In this document: piece by piece, positions 11,330 through 21,939 of the stretch
How positions within the stretch are numbered: the stretch's first letter is position 1
Layout: the number at the start of each line of letters is the position of its first letter
NCBI GenBank assembly: GCA_023213315.1
Contig: JAKCPI010016465.1
Span: 30,072 to 94,071 of the forward strand
From: Euborellia annulipes
Taxonomy: Eukaryota; Arthropoda; Insecta; Dermaptera; Anisolabididae
Reading direction: 5' to 3'
DNA length: 64,000 nt
Made by a program: the position numbers and the translations under genes
The notes under the pieces: generated by a model
The model's input: only the letters and a program-made list of their open reading frames with translations
Databases searched by the model: none
What the model was told of the DNA's origin: nothing

Positions 11330-11870
11330 TTGAAAAAAATTAGTAATAACCCTAACGCTTTGTCTTATTCATGTCAAAAATTCGATGTCGAGATTTTGAT
11401 GGATATACACGTTTTGAGGTCCCCTGGATCCAAAAAAGTGGTTTTGGTATGTCTGTGTGTCTGTCTGTCTGTGAACAAAATATCTCAAGAACTAAAAGAG
11501 CTAGGAAGTTGAAATTTTATATTTAAGTTAAGTACGCCCATGGGACGTGACACGAAGCTTTTGAACAAAATCGATCAAAGAGTGCTAGTACTTTACTGAT
11601 GCACTTTTTCAGTTTTTTTCGATTTTCTCAAAAATCGCTCCAACGATTTTTTTTTTTAATTCAAAAATCAATTATTTTTTAGATGCTATTTAAAATGTAT
11701 ATTCTCATTTTGTCATTGAAATCTTCTGAAGACCACTTTACTCTTGTACTCCATAGAAAAGATAAGAGAAATGGTTGCCATGGTAACAAGATATAATTAT
11801 TTTCCTAGGGTTTATAAATTTCACTTCTTGAATTCTAATACATGTATATCGGTGGAAACTAAATATATAT
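11330..11870 (-). repeat. Repeat family A copy, reverse orientation
   Basis: Compared with 9300-9877 it is reverse-complemented: GAGATTTTGATGGATATACA, GGTCCCCTGGATCC, a (TGTC)n tract, AGTACTTTACTGATGCAC and ATGGTTGCCATGGTAACA. It ends where a family B hairpin starts (11873). Confidence 0.75.
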
Positions 11871-11872
11871 CG

Positions 11873-12040
11873 ACACAAAAAATCTGGCGTGACATTCTCT
11901 TGCCGAAGGGTAAGAGAAAGTTGTGTGCTGTGCGACCAGTCACACCAGATTTGTTTTCTCAAACATTCACAGAGTCTTTTCGGCAACTTTGGCCATTTAA
12001 GACTTTTAACGTTCAAAGTGCAGGCATTCTTATTTTAGCA
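11873..12040. repeat. Family B hairpin plus S1 SINE tail fragment
   Basis: 11873-11953 is a family B unit (AAAATCTGGCGTGAC to CAGTCACACCAGATTT). Next to it, 11970-12015 reads GAGTCTTTTCGGCAACTTTG, the reverse complement of the S1 SINE tail. Confidence 0.65.
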
Positions 12041-12088
12041 AATTTTACATCTTGAAATTTGAATGTACCGTAGGGTTGGTTACTAAAT

Positions 12089-12334
12089 GGACCCTGTTAC
12101 GCATTAGTGTGTCAAGCGCCCAGCTACCTAGATTTGAGAAAATTAACATTCAAGTTTTTTGTTTTGATTGGAATAATTTTTTTTGTCAATTGTGCAAGTA
12201 ACATTAAATATAAATTTTTGTAGGACATATTTCATAAAAAATACTATTAATTATAGCATTTGAAACAATATTCCGTGCTTAACTCAATTTTTAACTTTTT
12301 TTAGCGCTTGACACACTAATGCATAACAAGGTCC
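12089..12334. mobile_element. MITE (GGACCCTGTTACGC ends), copy 1
   Basis: This 246-bp element has about 30-bp TIRs: the left end is GGACCCTGTTACGCATTAGT and the right end reads GGACCTTGTTATGCATTAGT when reverse-complemented. The flanks AAAT/AAAT are a likely 4-bp TSD. It is closely similar to 22494-22748. It carries no gene. Confidence 0.85.
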
Positions 12335-12349
12335 AAATAGTCTACATAT

Positions 12350-12396
12350 CGACACAAAAAAATCTGGCGTGCAACCAGTCACACCAGATTTTTTAT
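12350..12396. repeat. Family B minimal hairpin
   Basis: A short version with only the outer arms: AAAAATCTGGCGTGCAACCA followed by GTCACACCAGATTTTT. It lacks the CACAACTTT central part. Confidence 0.6.
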
Positions 12397-12534
12397 TTAC
12401 TAATTAATCACAATTGAAGAAAACAAAAAAAAAAAATTATTTATTATTTCTTTAGAGGTGACATTTTTAATTAAAAAAGAATTTGAAATATTTTAAATCA
12501 GCTTATAAATGTTTTTTTTTTTTATCTCTAAATA

Positions 12535-12720
12535 AAAGCTAGATTAGAAAAAAAAGTCTTTTTTTTATTTTTTGCTAAAATGTGATTTCTTATTATGATC
12601 CTTTTATAAACAGAAAGTCACGTAAACACAGGCTCTCTCAGTTGAGTGCCAGACAGGTCAGAAGTCGCACGTTTTGGTTTTTCTTTACTGTGATTTTTTT
12701 AAAGTGAATAATATCGGTTA
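12535..12720 (+). repeat. Repeat family K, copy 2
   Basis: It parallels 2940-3160 (AAGCTAGATTAGA, ATAAACAGAAAGTCACG, CTCTCTCAGTTGAGTG, TTTAAAGTGAATAA). A family B fragment follows at 12745-12800. Confidence 0.4.
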
Positions 12721-12996
12721 CTAAATATATATAAATATATATGTCGACGCAAAAAATCTGGTGTGACAAGCACAGAACACAACTTTCGATTACCTAAGGT
12801 AATATAAGAGGAGGAGAAAATTCATATTCACAGCCCCTTCCCCGACCCCCTCACACTCAAAATAAATATCTTCTGATCTGAATTGATGATAAATAATAAA
12901 ATAACAGACGTACTTTTGTCAACTGAGAGACAAAAATTCCATGTATTTTTTTTTTTTTTCTATAAAATTTTATTTTTGTTTCTTTTTTTTTTTTAG

Positions 12997-13213
12997 TACC
13001 GACATGACGGCAGCGAAACGTTATCTGATTCATGGTCAGTTGCTGCAATAGCCGAAACCTCGCTGGGTCCAAACAGCGAACGGAAACGAAGCGCACCGGC
13101 TAATATCCGTATCACGATTATTCCGGTCAACGATCAGCCGCCGCATATTGCCAACAGTACCGGACTGAAATTATCCGAAGGCGGAAGTGTGCTCATTACG
13201 TCACTGCAATTAG
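12997..13213 (+). CDS. CSPG4/kon-tiki-like proteoglycan, exon 3 of 5 seen
   Basis: The exon has 217 nt (72 codons plus 1 nt); it enters in phase 0 after a polypyrimidine tract and TTTTAG, and leaves in phase 1 at TTAG|GTAAGT. The peptide begins YRHDGSETLSDSW, the typical Y-x-H-D-G-(S/T)-E end of a CSPG repeat. A variable basic loop (SERKRSAP) follows, then the strand ITIIPVNDQPP and the next repeat start STGLKLSEGGSV. The I-x-V-N-D-x-P-P linker is the classic inter-repeat signature of CSPG4/FREM proteins. One N-glycosylation sequon (NST) is visible. The exon is separated from the previous one by 4.1 kb of repeat-filled intron and from the next by 8.6 kb. Confidence 0.88.
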
Positions 13214-13710
13214 GTAAGTACAACAGCAACAACAACATACACACCCTCATATATATTATACTAAAGTTTCACCCGGGCAACAACAACAATAACAATATTT
13301 CTCAAACTCAAATTCAATTAACTCGAAAAACAACTCTGAAAATTTGTTGAGAGAGAAATAAATCTCAAACTATAAAATAAAGTTTTTATTTATTTTTTAT
13401 TTTCTTTTTTTTTTAATTAATTTGTTTATTTAAAAATTAAAAAAAAAAATCTTAAATATTCAAACAGATTAAAGTGTAAACGCTTTTTTTTTCAACATGG
13501 AGATGAAATCTTGGAATATTTATGTCAGTACAAGACGAGGGGGATTTTATTATTATCGCTCTTTAATCTCTTCCGTCCCCTTTCATAATTAATCTGGATT
13601 TTCTCCTTTAAATGTATTTTAAATGATTTCTAGAGTCGCTGATTTCCTTTTTTTTCTTTTGCGCTCAACTACTTTTTTTCTATATCACAGTTTTTTTTTT
13701 AAACCAAAAT
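13214..13710. other. Intron start, nothing recognised
   Basis: The AT-rich intron sequence after the donor contains a CAACAACAACA-rich patch near 13225-13290. No repeat shared with other parts of the window was noticed. Confidence 0.4.
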
Positions 13711-13714
13711 TTAT

Positions 13715-14172
13715 ACAGGGTGTCCGGTAAAGAATGGATAACCTTGAAATGTCTTATAGTATAACTTATGGCGTTAGAAAAAATTGAAACAAAATATATC
13801 ATAAGTAGTACCTAAGATATGATTTTTTTAAAAGAAAGGTCTAATTTTTTTACCTTGTTTTACTTTTATGAACACTACGATCAGAAATGAATGGATTCCA
13901 TCGGTTTGTTGTTATTTTATTATTATACACGAACTATGCTAATAGATAATCAGTGAATAGTATGACTAGCTATTGCACTTTTTTATTAAAAAATTAGCAA
14001 ATTCCAATAAAATAGCCAGGTGGTCGTTTTAACACTGATTCAAAGTAAGTTTCTTTTAAAAAATCATATCTTAGGTACTACTTATGATATATTTTGTTTC
14101 AATTTTTTTCTGAACGGCCATAAGTTATACTATAAGACATTTCAAGGTTATCCATTCTTTAGGACACCCTGT
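13715..14172. mobile_element. Foldback element with ACAGGGTGTCC ends
   Basis: The arms 13715-13845 and 14040-14172 are reverse complements (ACAGGGTGTCCGGTAAAGAA outward, TAAGTAGTACCTAAGATATG inward). The central spacer of about 195 bp is unrelated. ACAGGGTGTCC-type termini are common in invertebrate DNA elements; the family is not assigned. Confidence 0.8.
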
Positions 14173-14570
14173 ATATAGGCCTCGAGGTCTAGTAGGCCTA
14201 TATATAATAGCGAGTGTCTGTCTGTATATCACGATTTGTTTGAGCAATTTCTTGTTGGAATTTCGAAATATAACTTAACCATCATTATAAATTGATATTC
14301 TCATAGCCGCGTTAAATAAAAGTCTATATGTTAAAACGCGCATTTAGAAAAATTATTGTATTATTTAAGAAAAAATTTGGTGTTTGCTGTGTGTTCTACA
14401 CAGCCGATGGCTTTTTAACGTGACAACGTCTTTTGCTTGACTTCAAACTATTTTGACTTTCTCTTACCTATATAAAGAGAAAGTATTGTTTTTTTTTTTT
14501 ACTAGTACTTTGTTCCCATTAACAAACATGTTTATACATTGCTTTTTGAGGTTGTGGCTGGTAATAATGG

Positions 14571-14886
14571 AGGAATGGAGATATCAGCCAAATTGGTCCA
14601 GGTTCAATAAAACTCCCAGAGTAAGACGTTTCGGCCTGAATTTATTTGGCCATCTTCAGTTATTGGGAATTATACACATAGTCCAAGTGCACATGTGATC
14701 AAACCGGAATTTGTCAATAATAAAATTTTTTCGCTTCATACAAAATTATATAACTTCTGTGCCCAAGCTCAGAGATATCTCCCAATAACTGAAGATGGCC
14801 AAATAAATTCAGGCCGAAACGTCTTAACTTATTCTGGGAGTTTTATTGAACCTGGATCATTCCAATTTGGCTGATATCTCCATTCC
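14571..14886. repeat. Palindrome with hammerhead-like cores in both arms
   Basis: The arms 14571-14668 and 14780-14886 are inverted copies carrying GGAGATATCAGCCAAATTGG, AATAAAACTCCCAGA and CTGAAGATGGCC...GGCCGAAACGTC. The element is inserted within another repeat: ACAAACATG/CATGTTCATACATTT border it, and the uninterrupted form of that host repeat is seen near 38320. The copies of the core are at 14789-14823 (+) and 14625-14659 (-). Confidence 0.8.
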
Positions 14887-14922
14887 TTCATTATCATGTT
14901 CATACATTTCCATAGTAACAAT

Positions 14923-15292
14923 CATAGGCGCCGGAACTGGGGGGGGGCAAGGGTACATTGGCCCCCTGGCATCCTACAGGGGGGGGCAGAGGGGGGCAAA
15001 ATTTCTTCTTTTATTTCATTTATTATTAAAAATGATATATTTTTACTTTTGAAAAATAAAGTCTTCTAAATTAAAAGAGTAAGAAATTTATTTTTTCCAA
15101 ATTTTTTCGAAAAATCACTACCAAATTTTTTAAAATTTTAATTTTATTAAAATTGTGATTTTATTTAAAATTTTTAAAGTTTTATAGTAGATTTGTTTTT
15201 GTTTTATACTATTTGAACATATTAAATTATTTTAATTTTCTAAAAAATTTTTTTTGCCCCCCCCCTGATTCAAATTCGTTCCGGCGCCCCTG
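14923..15292. mobile_element. hAT-like MITE, 370 bp, perfect 8-bp TSD
   Basis: This is a second copy of the element at 9886-10293, with the same CATAGGCGCCGGAAC and CAGGGGCGCCGGAAC ends. It is flanked by GTAACAAT on both sides (14915-14922 and 15293-15300). The G and C runs are shorter than in copy 1. It is inserted in the same host repeat as the palindrome to its left. Confidence 0.9.
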
Positions 15293-15725
15293 GTAACAAT
15301 ATATGACAGGTGTAGTCAAACTTTTATCCATTAAGGGCGACTTTTGCTTAAAAAATGAAGTTTTCGAGAAAAAAACTAATTTTCGAGTTATTTACTCGGG
15401 ATATTTTTATTTATTCTATTAGAGTTTTTCTTTCTGCACAAATTGACATCACATTTAGTCTGATCTGATTAGCCTTTCGGAATCTACAGTGGTTTAAACT
15501 TACAAATAAGAATTTACCGCAGTAAAATGAAATGATAGGAAAAAAATAAATGCGAAATCTTTAGCTGAACAATTATTCTTTCTAACCGTATATTCAATTA
15601 TACCTTTTAAAACAGAGGAGTTATTGAACCTTAACTTTTTCGTGCATGCCTGCCTAACCGGCCAACTATAGACACACGCGTTGTAAGACGTTGTCACGTC
15701 AAAAACAGATTTTTAATAAACCTAT
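15293..15725 (+). repeat. Repeat family L, copy 1
   Basis: It shares ATGACAGGTGT, TTAAGGGCGACTT, GAGTTTTTCTTTCTGCACAA and TTTAGTCTGATCTG with 38320-38640. It continues the host repeat interrupted by the two insertions on its left. Confidence 0.7.
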
Positions 15726-15783
15726 CTTCCTGAATTTTAGTTATATTTCAAGCATCTGAATGTTTAATTTCATTCTCGTTCTT

Positions 15784-15850
15784 GGGCCATAGCACAGTGG
15801 TAGAGTATCCCCTTCTTGTGCTAGGGGTTTAAATAATATCCCTGGGCTAA
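15784..15850 (+). repeat. tRNA-like SINE head remnant
   Basis: GGCCATAGCACAGTGGTAGA followed by GGGGTTTAAAT keeps a recognisable A-box-like region but has a poor B box. It is not a functional tRNA: no cloverleaf with intact acceptor stem can be drawn. Confidence 0.4.
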
Positions 15851-15892
15851 TTAGGATAGAATAATGAAATGCGTCTTGAATTCTAATTCTAA

Positions 15893-16050
15893 AGAGAGAT
15901 AGATTGAATTGTATCATCTGTCAAAGTTCCTCAGCATAAATCTGTTCATATTTTTAATTTCACTATTATTTGTCATCAACGATTATATAAAATTATATTT
16001 AACATATGTGTATGTTTAGTCAAATCCGAAATTTTTTTTCTATCTGTTTC
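15893..16050 (+). repeat. Repeat family H, copy 1
   Basis: It contains ATCTGTCAAAGTTCCTCAGC, ATAAATCTGTTCATATTT and TTAGTCAAATC. Other copies are at 27387-27585 (same strand) and 17585-17756 (inverted). Confidence 0.75.
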
Positions 16051-16904
16051 AAATAAATTTAACACGAAAAAGCTCTAGGAGAATGAAACTATTGAATAAA
16101 CGCTTTAAAAAAAAAAAGAAGCACAATGACAGGTATGTCCGGAACTTTTAATCTTTTATAGCTTTTCCATGTTCATTGATTTCGATGCCACCCCCACCTC
16201 AAAAGCCAACCCACCCCCCTAAAAAACAGCTTATTGTCTCTGTGACATGCGATTATTGTTAAGTTTGTCATTTGTCTTCTCTTTTATTTAGCCTGATTGG
16301 AATTTGTTATAATGGCGATAGAGAGGGTGGCGGTGTTACTCACGGTATTGTTTTTTCATGTTAATTCATTAAATTTTATTCGTTTAACGACCCTTTAGGG
16401 ACCTTTAAAATGACGATGAAAGGTTGAAGGGCGATCGAGTAGTAGTAGTAGTGGATGTGAAAATAAATTCATTCAATTTGGAATTCAAACTCGGAGCCCT
16501 CGCACCGACAATTATTTGTTAATTTATTACTTTTTATGTACGTCATTTATTTTTTTTTTCCGAGTGCACTCTTATCAAATTAACACTTAATTAAATTAAT
16601 TCAAAATAAAACCAAGCAAAAAGATTTGCGGCGCCGTAACAAATGAAGATTATAAATATATATTTTTTTTATAGCAAAAGTGTTAAAAAAAAATATATTT
16701 AATATTCTTTACTTGAAGAGAATCTAAAATATTCGTTTCTTTATCTTAATTTGAGAGATGCTTAAAGATTTAAGAAGAGTCTTTTGAATACGATACACTT
16801 AGAATTCTTAACAAGGGATTTTTTTTTTTATAAGAATTTGAGAGTTTCTAAATCCTACATTTCATTCTTAATTAAAAAGGACTATTTAAAATTTAAAAAA
16901 GCCC

Positions 16905-17075
16905 ATGACAGAGAGAAGGCATTAGCTTCTTGTGTCTAAGGTTATTGTTCGCTCCCCGTCCCAAGAGAGAAAATTTTTTTTTAATTTGAATTGGATACCT
17001 ATCATTTAAATAAATAGGTCTAAAAGGCCTTAGATGCCGAAAAAGACATTAAACAATTAAAAAAAAAGCCTATTG
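16905..17075 (+). mobile_element. SINE family S2 copy
   Basis: A degraded tRNA-like head (ATTAGCTTCTTGTG, GTTCGCTCCCCGTC) is followed by GAATTGGATACC/ATCATTTAAATAAAT and the tail CTTAGATGCCGAAAAAGACA plus an A-rich end. Confidence 0.7.
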
Positions 17076-17231
17076 GTTTGGCTTGGGACTTTTTAATGAA
17101 TTTGTAAATGTAGAAAAAAATATGTATTTGTTATCCAAATTGTTATTGAGCAATTTGGATACTCTTCAATTCTTATTTACCGGGAATATATATTTTTATA
17201 AAAGTAAAAGAATTATCGACGTCACTTTAAC

Positions 17232-17266
17232 ACTAGTTAGAGCTACTTAAAGTAGCTCTAACTAGT
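17232..17266. repeat. Perfect 35-nt palindrome
   Basis: ACTAGTTAGAGCTACTT, one A, then its exact reverse complement: a 17-bp stem with a single-base loop. No flanking gene explains it. Confidence 0.85.
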
Positions 17267-17584
17267 TTAAATAAATTTAAAGCGAGCCGTTTTCATAATC
17301 CTTCTAGTGACTTTAACTAAAGTCAAGATTAAAGCTACTGTTTTTAAAAATTGAAGGAAGTTTACATCTCTAGCAAATATAATAGAAATATAGCCTGATT
17401 ACAGCTAATTATAGACTTAATACTGACATTGATATTTGTATTCTCGAAATATCAACAAAAAAAATTCAAATTACTTTTGAATAAGAGGAAATAATTTCAT
17501 AAACGAAAAATAATCATTAATTGATAACTCGGACTCTTTGTATATAATTTTATTTAAATAATTTTCTATTCATTTGAAAAGATA

Positions 17585-17756
17585 TTAATATTCAATTCGG
17601 ATTTGACTAATCATACTCACACATTTGTTAAATATAATTTTATATAATCGAACTGAAAAATATGATTGACAAATAATTATGAAATGAAAAAGAAATATGA
17701 ACGGATTTCTGCTGAGGAACTTTGACAGATGGCACAATTGAATCTATCTCTCTTAA
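17585..17756 (-). repeat. Repeat family H, copy 2 (inverted)
   Basis: Reverse complement of 15893-16050 and 27387-27585 (GCTGAGGAACTTTGACAGAT). Confidence 0.75.
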
Positions 17757-17985
17757 CAATTTGAAAGATTGAAATCGGAACAATAAAATTAACCCGAAAC
17801 GTCCCGTTGAATTGTAAAAAATCGGAGAATTTTTATTTTTGGCTGCTCCAGCCTAAATGGCGACCAATTCCGAAAAAGACCTTAAAATAAATTTAAAAAA
17901 CTAATTTTTTTTTTTAAGAAATATCATGGAATAACATTTTTAATGAATGGTTGGGATTCGATTTTATTTCTAGTCTTCTCTAAAA

Positions 17986-18240
17986 GTGAGGGACAATATT
18001 AAGTCCCACCAATGTGTTTTCTAATTGTGATTATTTCATTGTTGACCCATGCGTTTTCTACTTTGAAAAAGTTTCATTGTTTTTATAAAAGAAAATGAAA
18101 ATCTTTATTTCAATTTTTTTAAGTTTGAAGCATGAATGTTTACATTAAAAAATATATATCTACAATATTTTTTTTTTTTTAACAATGAAATAATCGCAAG
18201 TAGAAAACGCATGGGTGAGACTTAATATTGTCTATCACTA
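17986..18240. repeat. Foldback element, arms about 60-65 bp
   Basis: The left arm (GACAATATTAAGTC, ATGCGTTTTCTACTT) and the right arm (AAGTAGAAAACGCATGGGT, GACTTAATATTGTC) are inverted. The middle is AT-rich. Confidence 0.6.
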
Positions 18241-19775
18241 TACAAAAACTATAGGTTTACTTAATCGAAATCTTTCATAAAATTCTTGATCAGTCCCATT
18301 TTACAAATCAATAATTCTTTTTACTTTTTTTATTTTCTTCAAATTATCTACAACAATTTCTTTTTCTAAACTACAAGATAAATTAAATTGAAAATATTTT
18401 TTAATATAAAAATTAATTCCTTCTCTTGAAATTGGTTGTTTGCATTCTATGGTAAACAGCTTTAGCAGCAAATGACAGAAAAGGTTAGATAAAGATTGAG
18501 ATTTAAGTTGACATCTAAATGGAATTCAGGCTGGCTTTATTTTAAAATAAATTTAAAGGACTAAAGTGAATTATGAAATCGAAAAATTTAAAGTTTATGA
18601 AAATGGCTCAATGTACTCTCTTTATACAATTTCAACCCGTATCACCGAGGGTCGATAAAAAAAAACAGAAATTTTGTATTTCCCCAGCAGATACTTTCGA
18701 AGCTTGTTTGGTTCAAAGATAGAACCTTATAAATTTATATTAAAAAAATATCTTTTCTTCACCCTAATTCGTTGATTTATTTTATAATTTCATGCAGTTA
18801 TCAGTATAATATATAAAACTTAAATAAGATTAAATCGAGTATAATGATATTGAAATTGACCGTAAAACTTAATTTATTTCTTGAAATTGTTAGAGATTGT
18901 TTTTGGCAAAAGAACTAACGGCACTAATTGTAAATTTTCTACGCATCATTAATCTATTAAAATAAATTATTTGTTATTATGGGAACGAAACTTTTTTAAG
19001 TTTTTAAAACTTTAATTTATATTCGTTTTCGCAATTATAAGAGCGCAAAAACAAGCATTTGTTTACATTAATAGGCCACCCCCCCCCCTCTTCTCCACTA
19101 ACCACCAAAAACACAATCTCTCTACTCTCAAGAAATTTTACACCATGTAATATTTTTTGATAAAATTTATAGCGATAAAAATAAAAATAAATTTTATTTT
19201 TTTTCTTGAATTATTATTATTCCCTATATTATTATTTCCTCATTTGTTTATAGAAAATATTTTTTGGGAATTAAAAATTACTAATTTAAAATATCCGCGA
19301 AGAAATTGATTGACTGCTATCATATTCAGATCATCCAAATTTGATCGTTATTGTAACCTTTGATAAAACTACCTTTGATGTCTGCTTTAAAATCGGATCT
19401 GATTCCAAAATGCGCGCATAATCTAATTATCCTCTCTTTCTCTGTATCGAGAGATTTTATGACATTAATTACTTATTACATTAATCCCCCGCCACGGTTG
19501 TTCTATTTATATGCAAATATATTTAATTACTACGTAATATAGTATGAGAGGAGGGATCTTTTTTATTTCATCGGATAAACCTCATTGGAAATCCGATCAT
19601 CGGGTTTTGAGAGATGAAAAAGGAAAAAAGCAACATCAAAAACAAACACTTGAAAAAAGCAAAAAAAAAAAAAATCTTCAAAATTTATAGGAATAAAAAA
19701 AAAAGTGTAAAAAAATATTTTGATAAAAATTCTTCAATTACTTGCCTATATTTATTTATTTTAATTTTATATATA
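18241..19775. other. Intronic DNA, nothing recognised
   Basis: AT-rich with a few C-rich patches (19075-19095). The short ORFs are without family resemblance and no inverted ends were noticed. Confidence 0.4.
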
Positions 19776-19778
19776 GAG

Positions 19779-20632
19779 CGGGCGCTGGAGGTAGTTGAGT
19801 ATGCAAAATTCTGACAATGGATTTGGGCTAAGAATAGCTCCCAGAATAAGGATCCGGATCTTGCCTGGCCAATTTTTGCTCCAATTTTTTTTTACCCCCA
19901 CTCCTCTTATTTGTATAGGAAATCAATAGAATAATCAGGGCCGGCGCAAGCTATTCTGCCGCCCTAGGCAAGATATTTTTTTGCGCCCCCCCCCCCCAAA
20001 AAAAAAACTTTAAAAATTTAATTTGCCGCCCCCTCCTTAAAAAATTTTTTACCTTTTTATTAGAGACACTAAATTTTTGCCGCCCGCGGAACCAAAATTT
20101 GCCGCCTGCGGAACATTTTCTTTCTCTTGCGCGGAACCAAAATTTTTTCCCGCCCAAAAAAATTTTTTACCTTTTTTTTAGAGACACTAAATTTTTGCCG
20201 CCCGCGGAACATTTTCTCTAGCGCGGAACCAAAATTTTTCCTCTCGCGCGGAACCAAAATTTGTTTTTGCCGCCCGCGGAACCTAATTTTTTTTTCTTTT
20301 TGCAATTTTGCCGCCCTCTTCGGGTTGCCGCCCTAGGCGGCAGCCTAGTTCGCCTAGTGGACGCGCCGCCCCTGAGAATAATACATGCTATGATAATGTG
20401 ACTGAAACTATGGTCAAATTCTTATACTTGGAAGACCTCAAACAATGAAAAGTACTATCTTGCCACCAGATTCGGTGATTCTCTATAGTCCCTTCCCCTC
20501 CCTTCTAAAAAAAAATTTTTCCAGCAAGATCCGGATCCTTATTCTGGGAGCTATTCTCAGCCAAAATCCAATGACAGAATTCGGTCCACATAAGTTATTT
20601 TGCATACTCAACTACCTCCAGTGCCTGGACTA
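19779..20632. mobile_element. TIR/foldback element interrupted by a hAT MITE
   Basis: The outer arms are about 19779-19915 and 20490-20632. Both contain GGTAGTTGAGTATGCAAAAT, CTCCCAGAATAAGGATCCGG and TCTTGC in inverted orientation. The centre holds an independent insertion (19936-20374). No coding region. Confidence 0.8.
19936..20374. mobile_element. hAT-like MITE, 439 bp, perfect 8-bp TSD
   Basis: The ends are CAGGGCCGGCGCAAG and (reverse complement) CAGGGGCGGCGCGTC. The flanks AGAATAAT/AGAATAAT are at 19928-19935 and 20375-20382. The interior is built from degenerate repeats of TGCCGCCCGCGGAACC(A)AAAT; open frames through them are repeat artefacts. It is nested in the larger inverted-repeat element. 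Confidence 0.88.
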
Positions 20633-20815
20633 ATATTAAAATACGATTTTTTTTTAAATTTTCGTGGATGAATTTTTTTTCCATCCCAATGCCTCCTTGG
20701 GAACCGTAGTCAGAAAGTGGAGGGGTCCTTTCAAAAATAATTTTACAAGTCACAAGTTTTTAAACAAATTAAAGGTTCCTTTGCCGTCCTTTTAGCTGAG
20801 CATCTCCGCCAGCCT

Positions 20816-21360
20816 TTGAGGTTGGTGCTGGCACGGAGTGGGTGGGTCGTTTTGCTACTTTTTTTTGGAGCGAAATATAATGCCCGGCAAAAGTGGCCCA
20901 CCCACATGGACAGTACAGATATAAATTTTTTTTCAAATCGGACAATATCTTCTGTGAGAGTTTTTATTTCAAAGTTTCGAAATTACCAGAGATGTCTCCT
21001 CTGGCCTCCTGGGGCCGAAAACGAGACAAATTCATTACAATTAAGCGCCCAGAGGAGGCATCTCTGGCCCTTCCAGGGGTATATAACTGGCATATTGAGG
21101 CTAGAATGTCAGTTTTCATCGCGAATGACATCTCGTTATCCAAAAATATGGTTGCTTTATAACCCAACTAAACTTAATGACAATTTTGGGATTTTCAGTC
21201 GAAATTTCGAAATTTTAAGGTAAAAATTCTCACAGAAGATATTGTCCGATTGGAAAAAAAAAAATTTGTATCTGTAATGTCCATGTGGATGGGCCACTTT
21301 TGCAGGGTATTACATTTCGCTCCGAAAAAAGTGGCAAAACGACCCCCCAACTGCATGCCG
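20816..21360. repeat. Long palindrome, arms about 145 bp
   Basis: The arms are about 20840-20985 and 21195-21340 (GTGGCCCACCCACATGGACA versus TGTCCATGTGGATGGGCCAC). The loop contains a smaller inverted pair (AGAGATGTCTCCTCTGG...CAGAGGAGGCATCTCTGG) with TGGCC...GGGGCCGAAAACG. The 135-codon frame across it is symmetric chance. Confidence 0.8.
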
Positions 21361-21439
21361 TCAAGAAAGACCCTGCAAATATTAAACTATATTTACTGTT
21401 TTTACCCTAAGTATATATCATTAATATACTTATTGCCCG

Positions 21440-21612
21440 TGACCCGTGACTCAGAGAAAGTATTAGCTTCTCGTGCATAGGATCCCGGGTTCGCTTCAAT
21501 CAAGAAAAATGTATTTCATTTTAATTGGCTACTAATCATTTAAAATAAATAAAGTATAATTAGTCTTAGATGCCGAAAAAGGCCTTAAACAAATTTAAAA
21601 AAAAAAATTAAT
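21440..21612 (+). mobile_element. SINE family S2 copy
   Basis: The head CCCGTGACTCAGAGAAAGTA and the B-box region CCCGGGTTCGCTTC are followed by the body AATTGGCTACTAATCATTT and the tail TTAGATGCCGAAAAAGGCCT, then poly(A). Confidence 0.75.
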
Positions 21613-21783
21613 ATACTAGAACTGATTAAATTACCAAAGTTTTTGTTGCCCAGGTTTTTCTAATTTTTAAATAATATTTTTCAAACCCGTAAATTTAAAC
21701 AAATAACTAATATTTGATTAAATTCATGTTGTATGGTATGTGTGAGCGTGTGTGTTGTTATGTTTGTGTTTGTTTGTTTACAG

Positions 21784-21939
21784 CGGCGGTGGACGGCGAC
21801 ACCCCCAATAGCAATTTGACATTTCGGATCAGTCGGCCTGGCAATGGGTTCGTATCCCTGGTGAACGAGCCTACCACCCCCATTGACCAGTTCACCCAGC
21901 AGCAGATCGACGACCTCCAGGTGCTCTTTGTGCATACAG
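21784..21939 (+). CDS. CSPG4/kon-tiki-like proteoglycan, exon 4 of 5 seen
   Basis: The exon has 156 nt and is phase 1 at both ends; acceptor TTTACAG, donor ACAG|GTAATC. With the split codon it reads AAVDGDTPNSNLTFRISRPG, then NGFVSLVNEP and FTQQQIDDLQVLFVHT. The D-x-D-(T/S)-P start, the L-x-F-x-I-x2-P-x-N-G turn and the FTQQQIDDLQVLFVHT block are standard CSPG-repeat elements. A sequon (NLT) is present. The join to exon 3 restores ITSLQL-A-AVDGD in frame, and the join to exon 5 gives VLFVHT-G-GSSGG. Exonic GC content is clearly higher than that of the flanking intron. Confidence 0.88.

Noticed and set aside
19951..20336. Arg/Phe-rich open frames
   Set aside because: They are translations of degenerate tandem units inside the hAT MITE 19936-20374.
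20816..21223. 135-codon open frame
   Set aside because: It lies across a long palindrome; open frames on both strands follow from the symmetry and no family is recognised.
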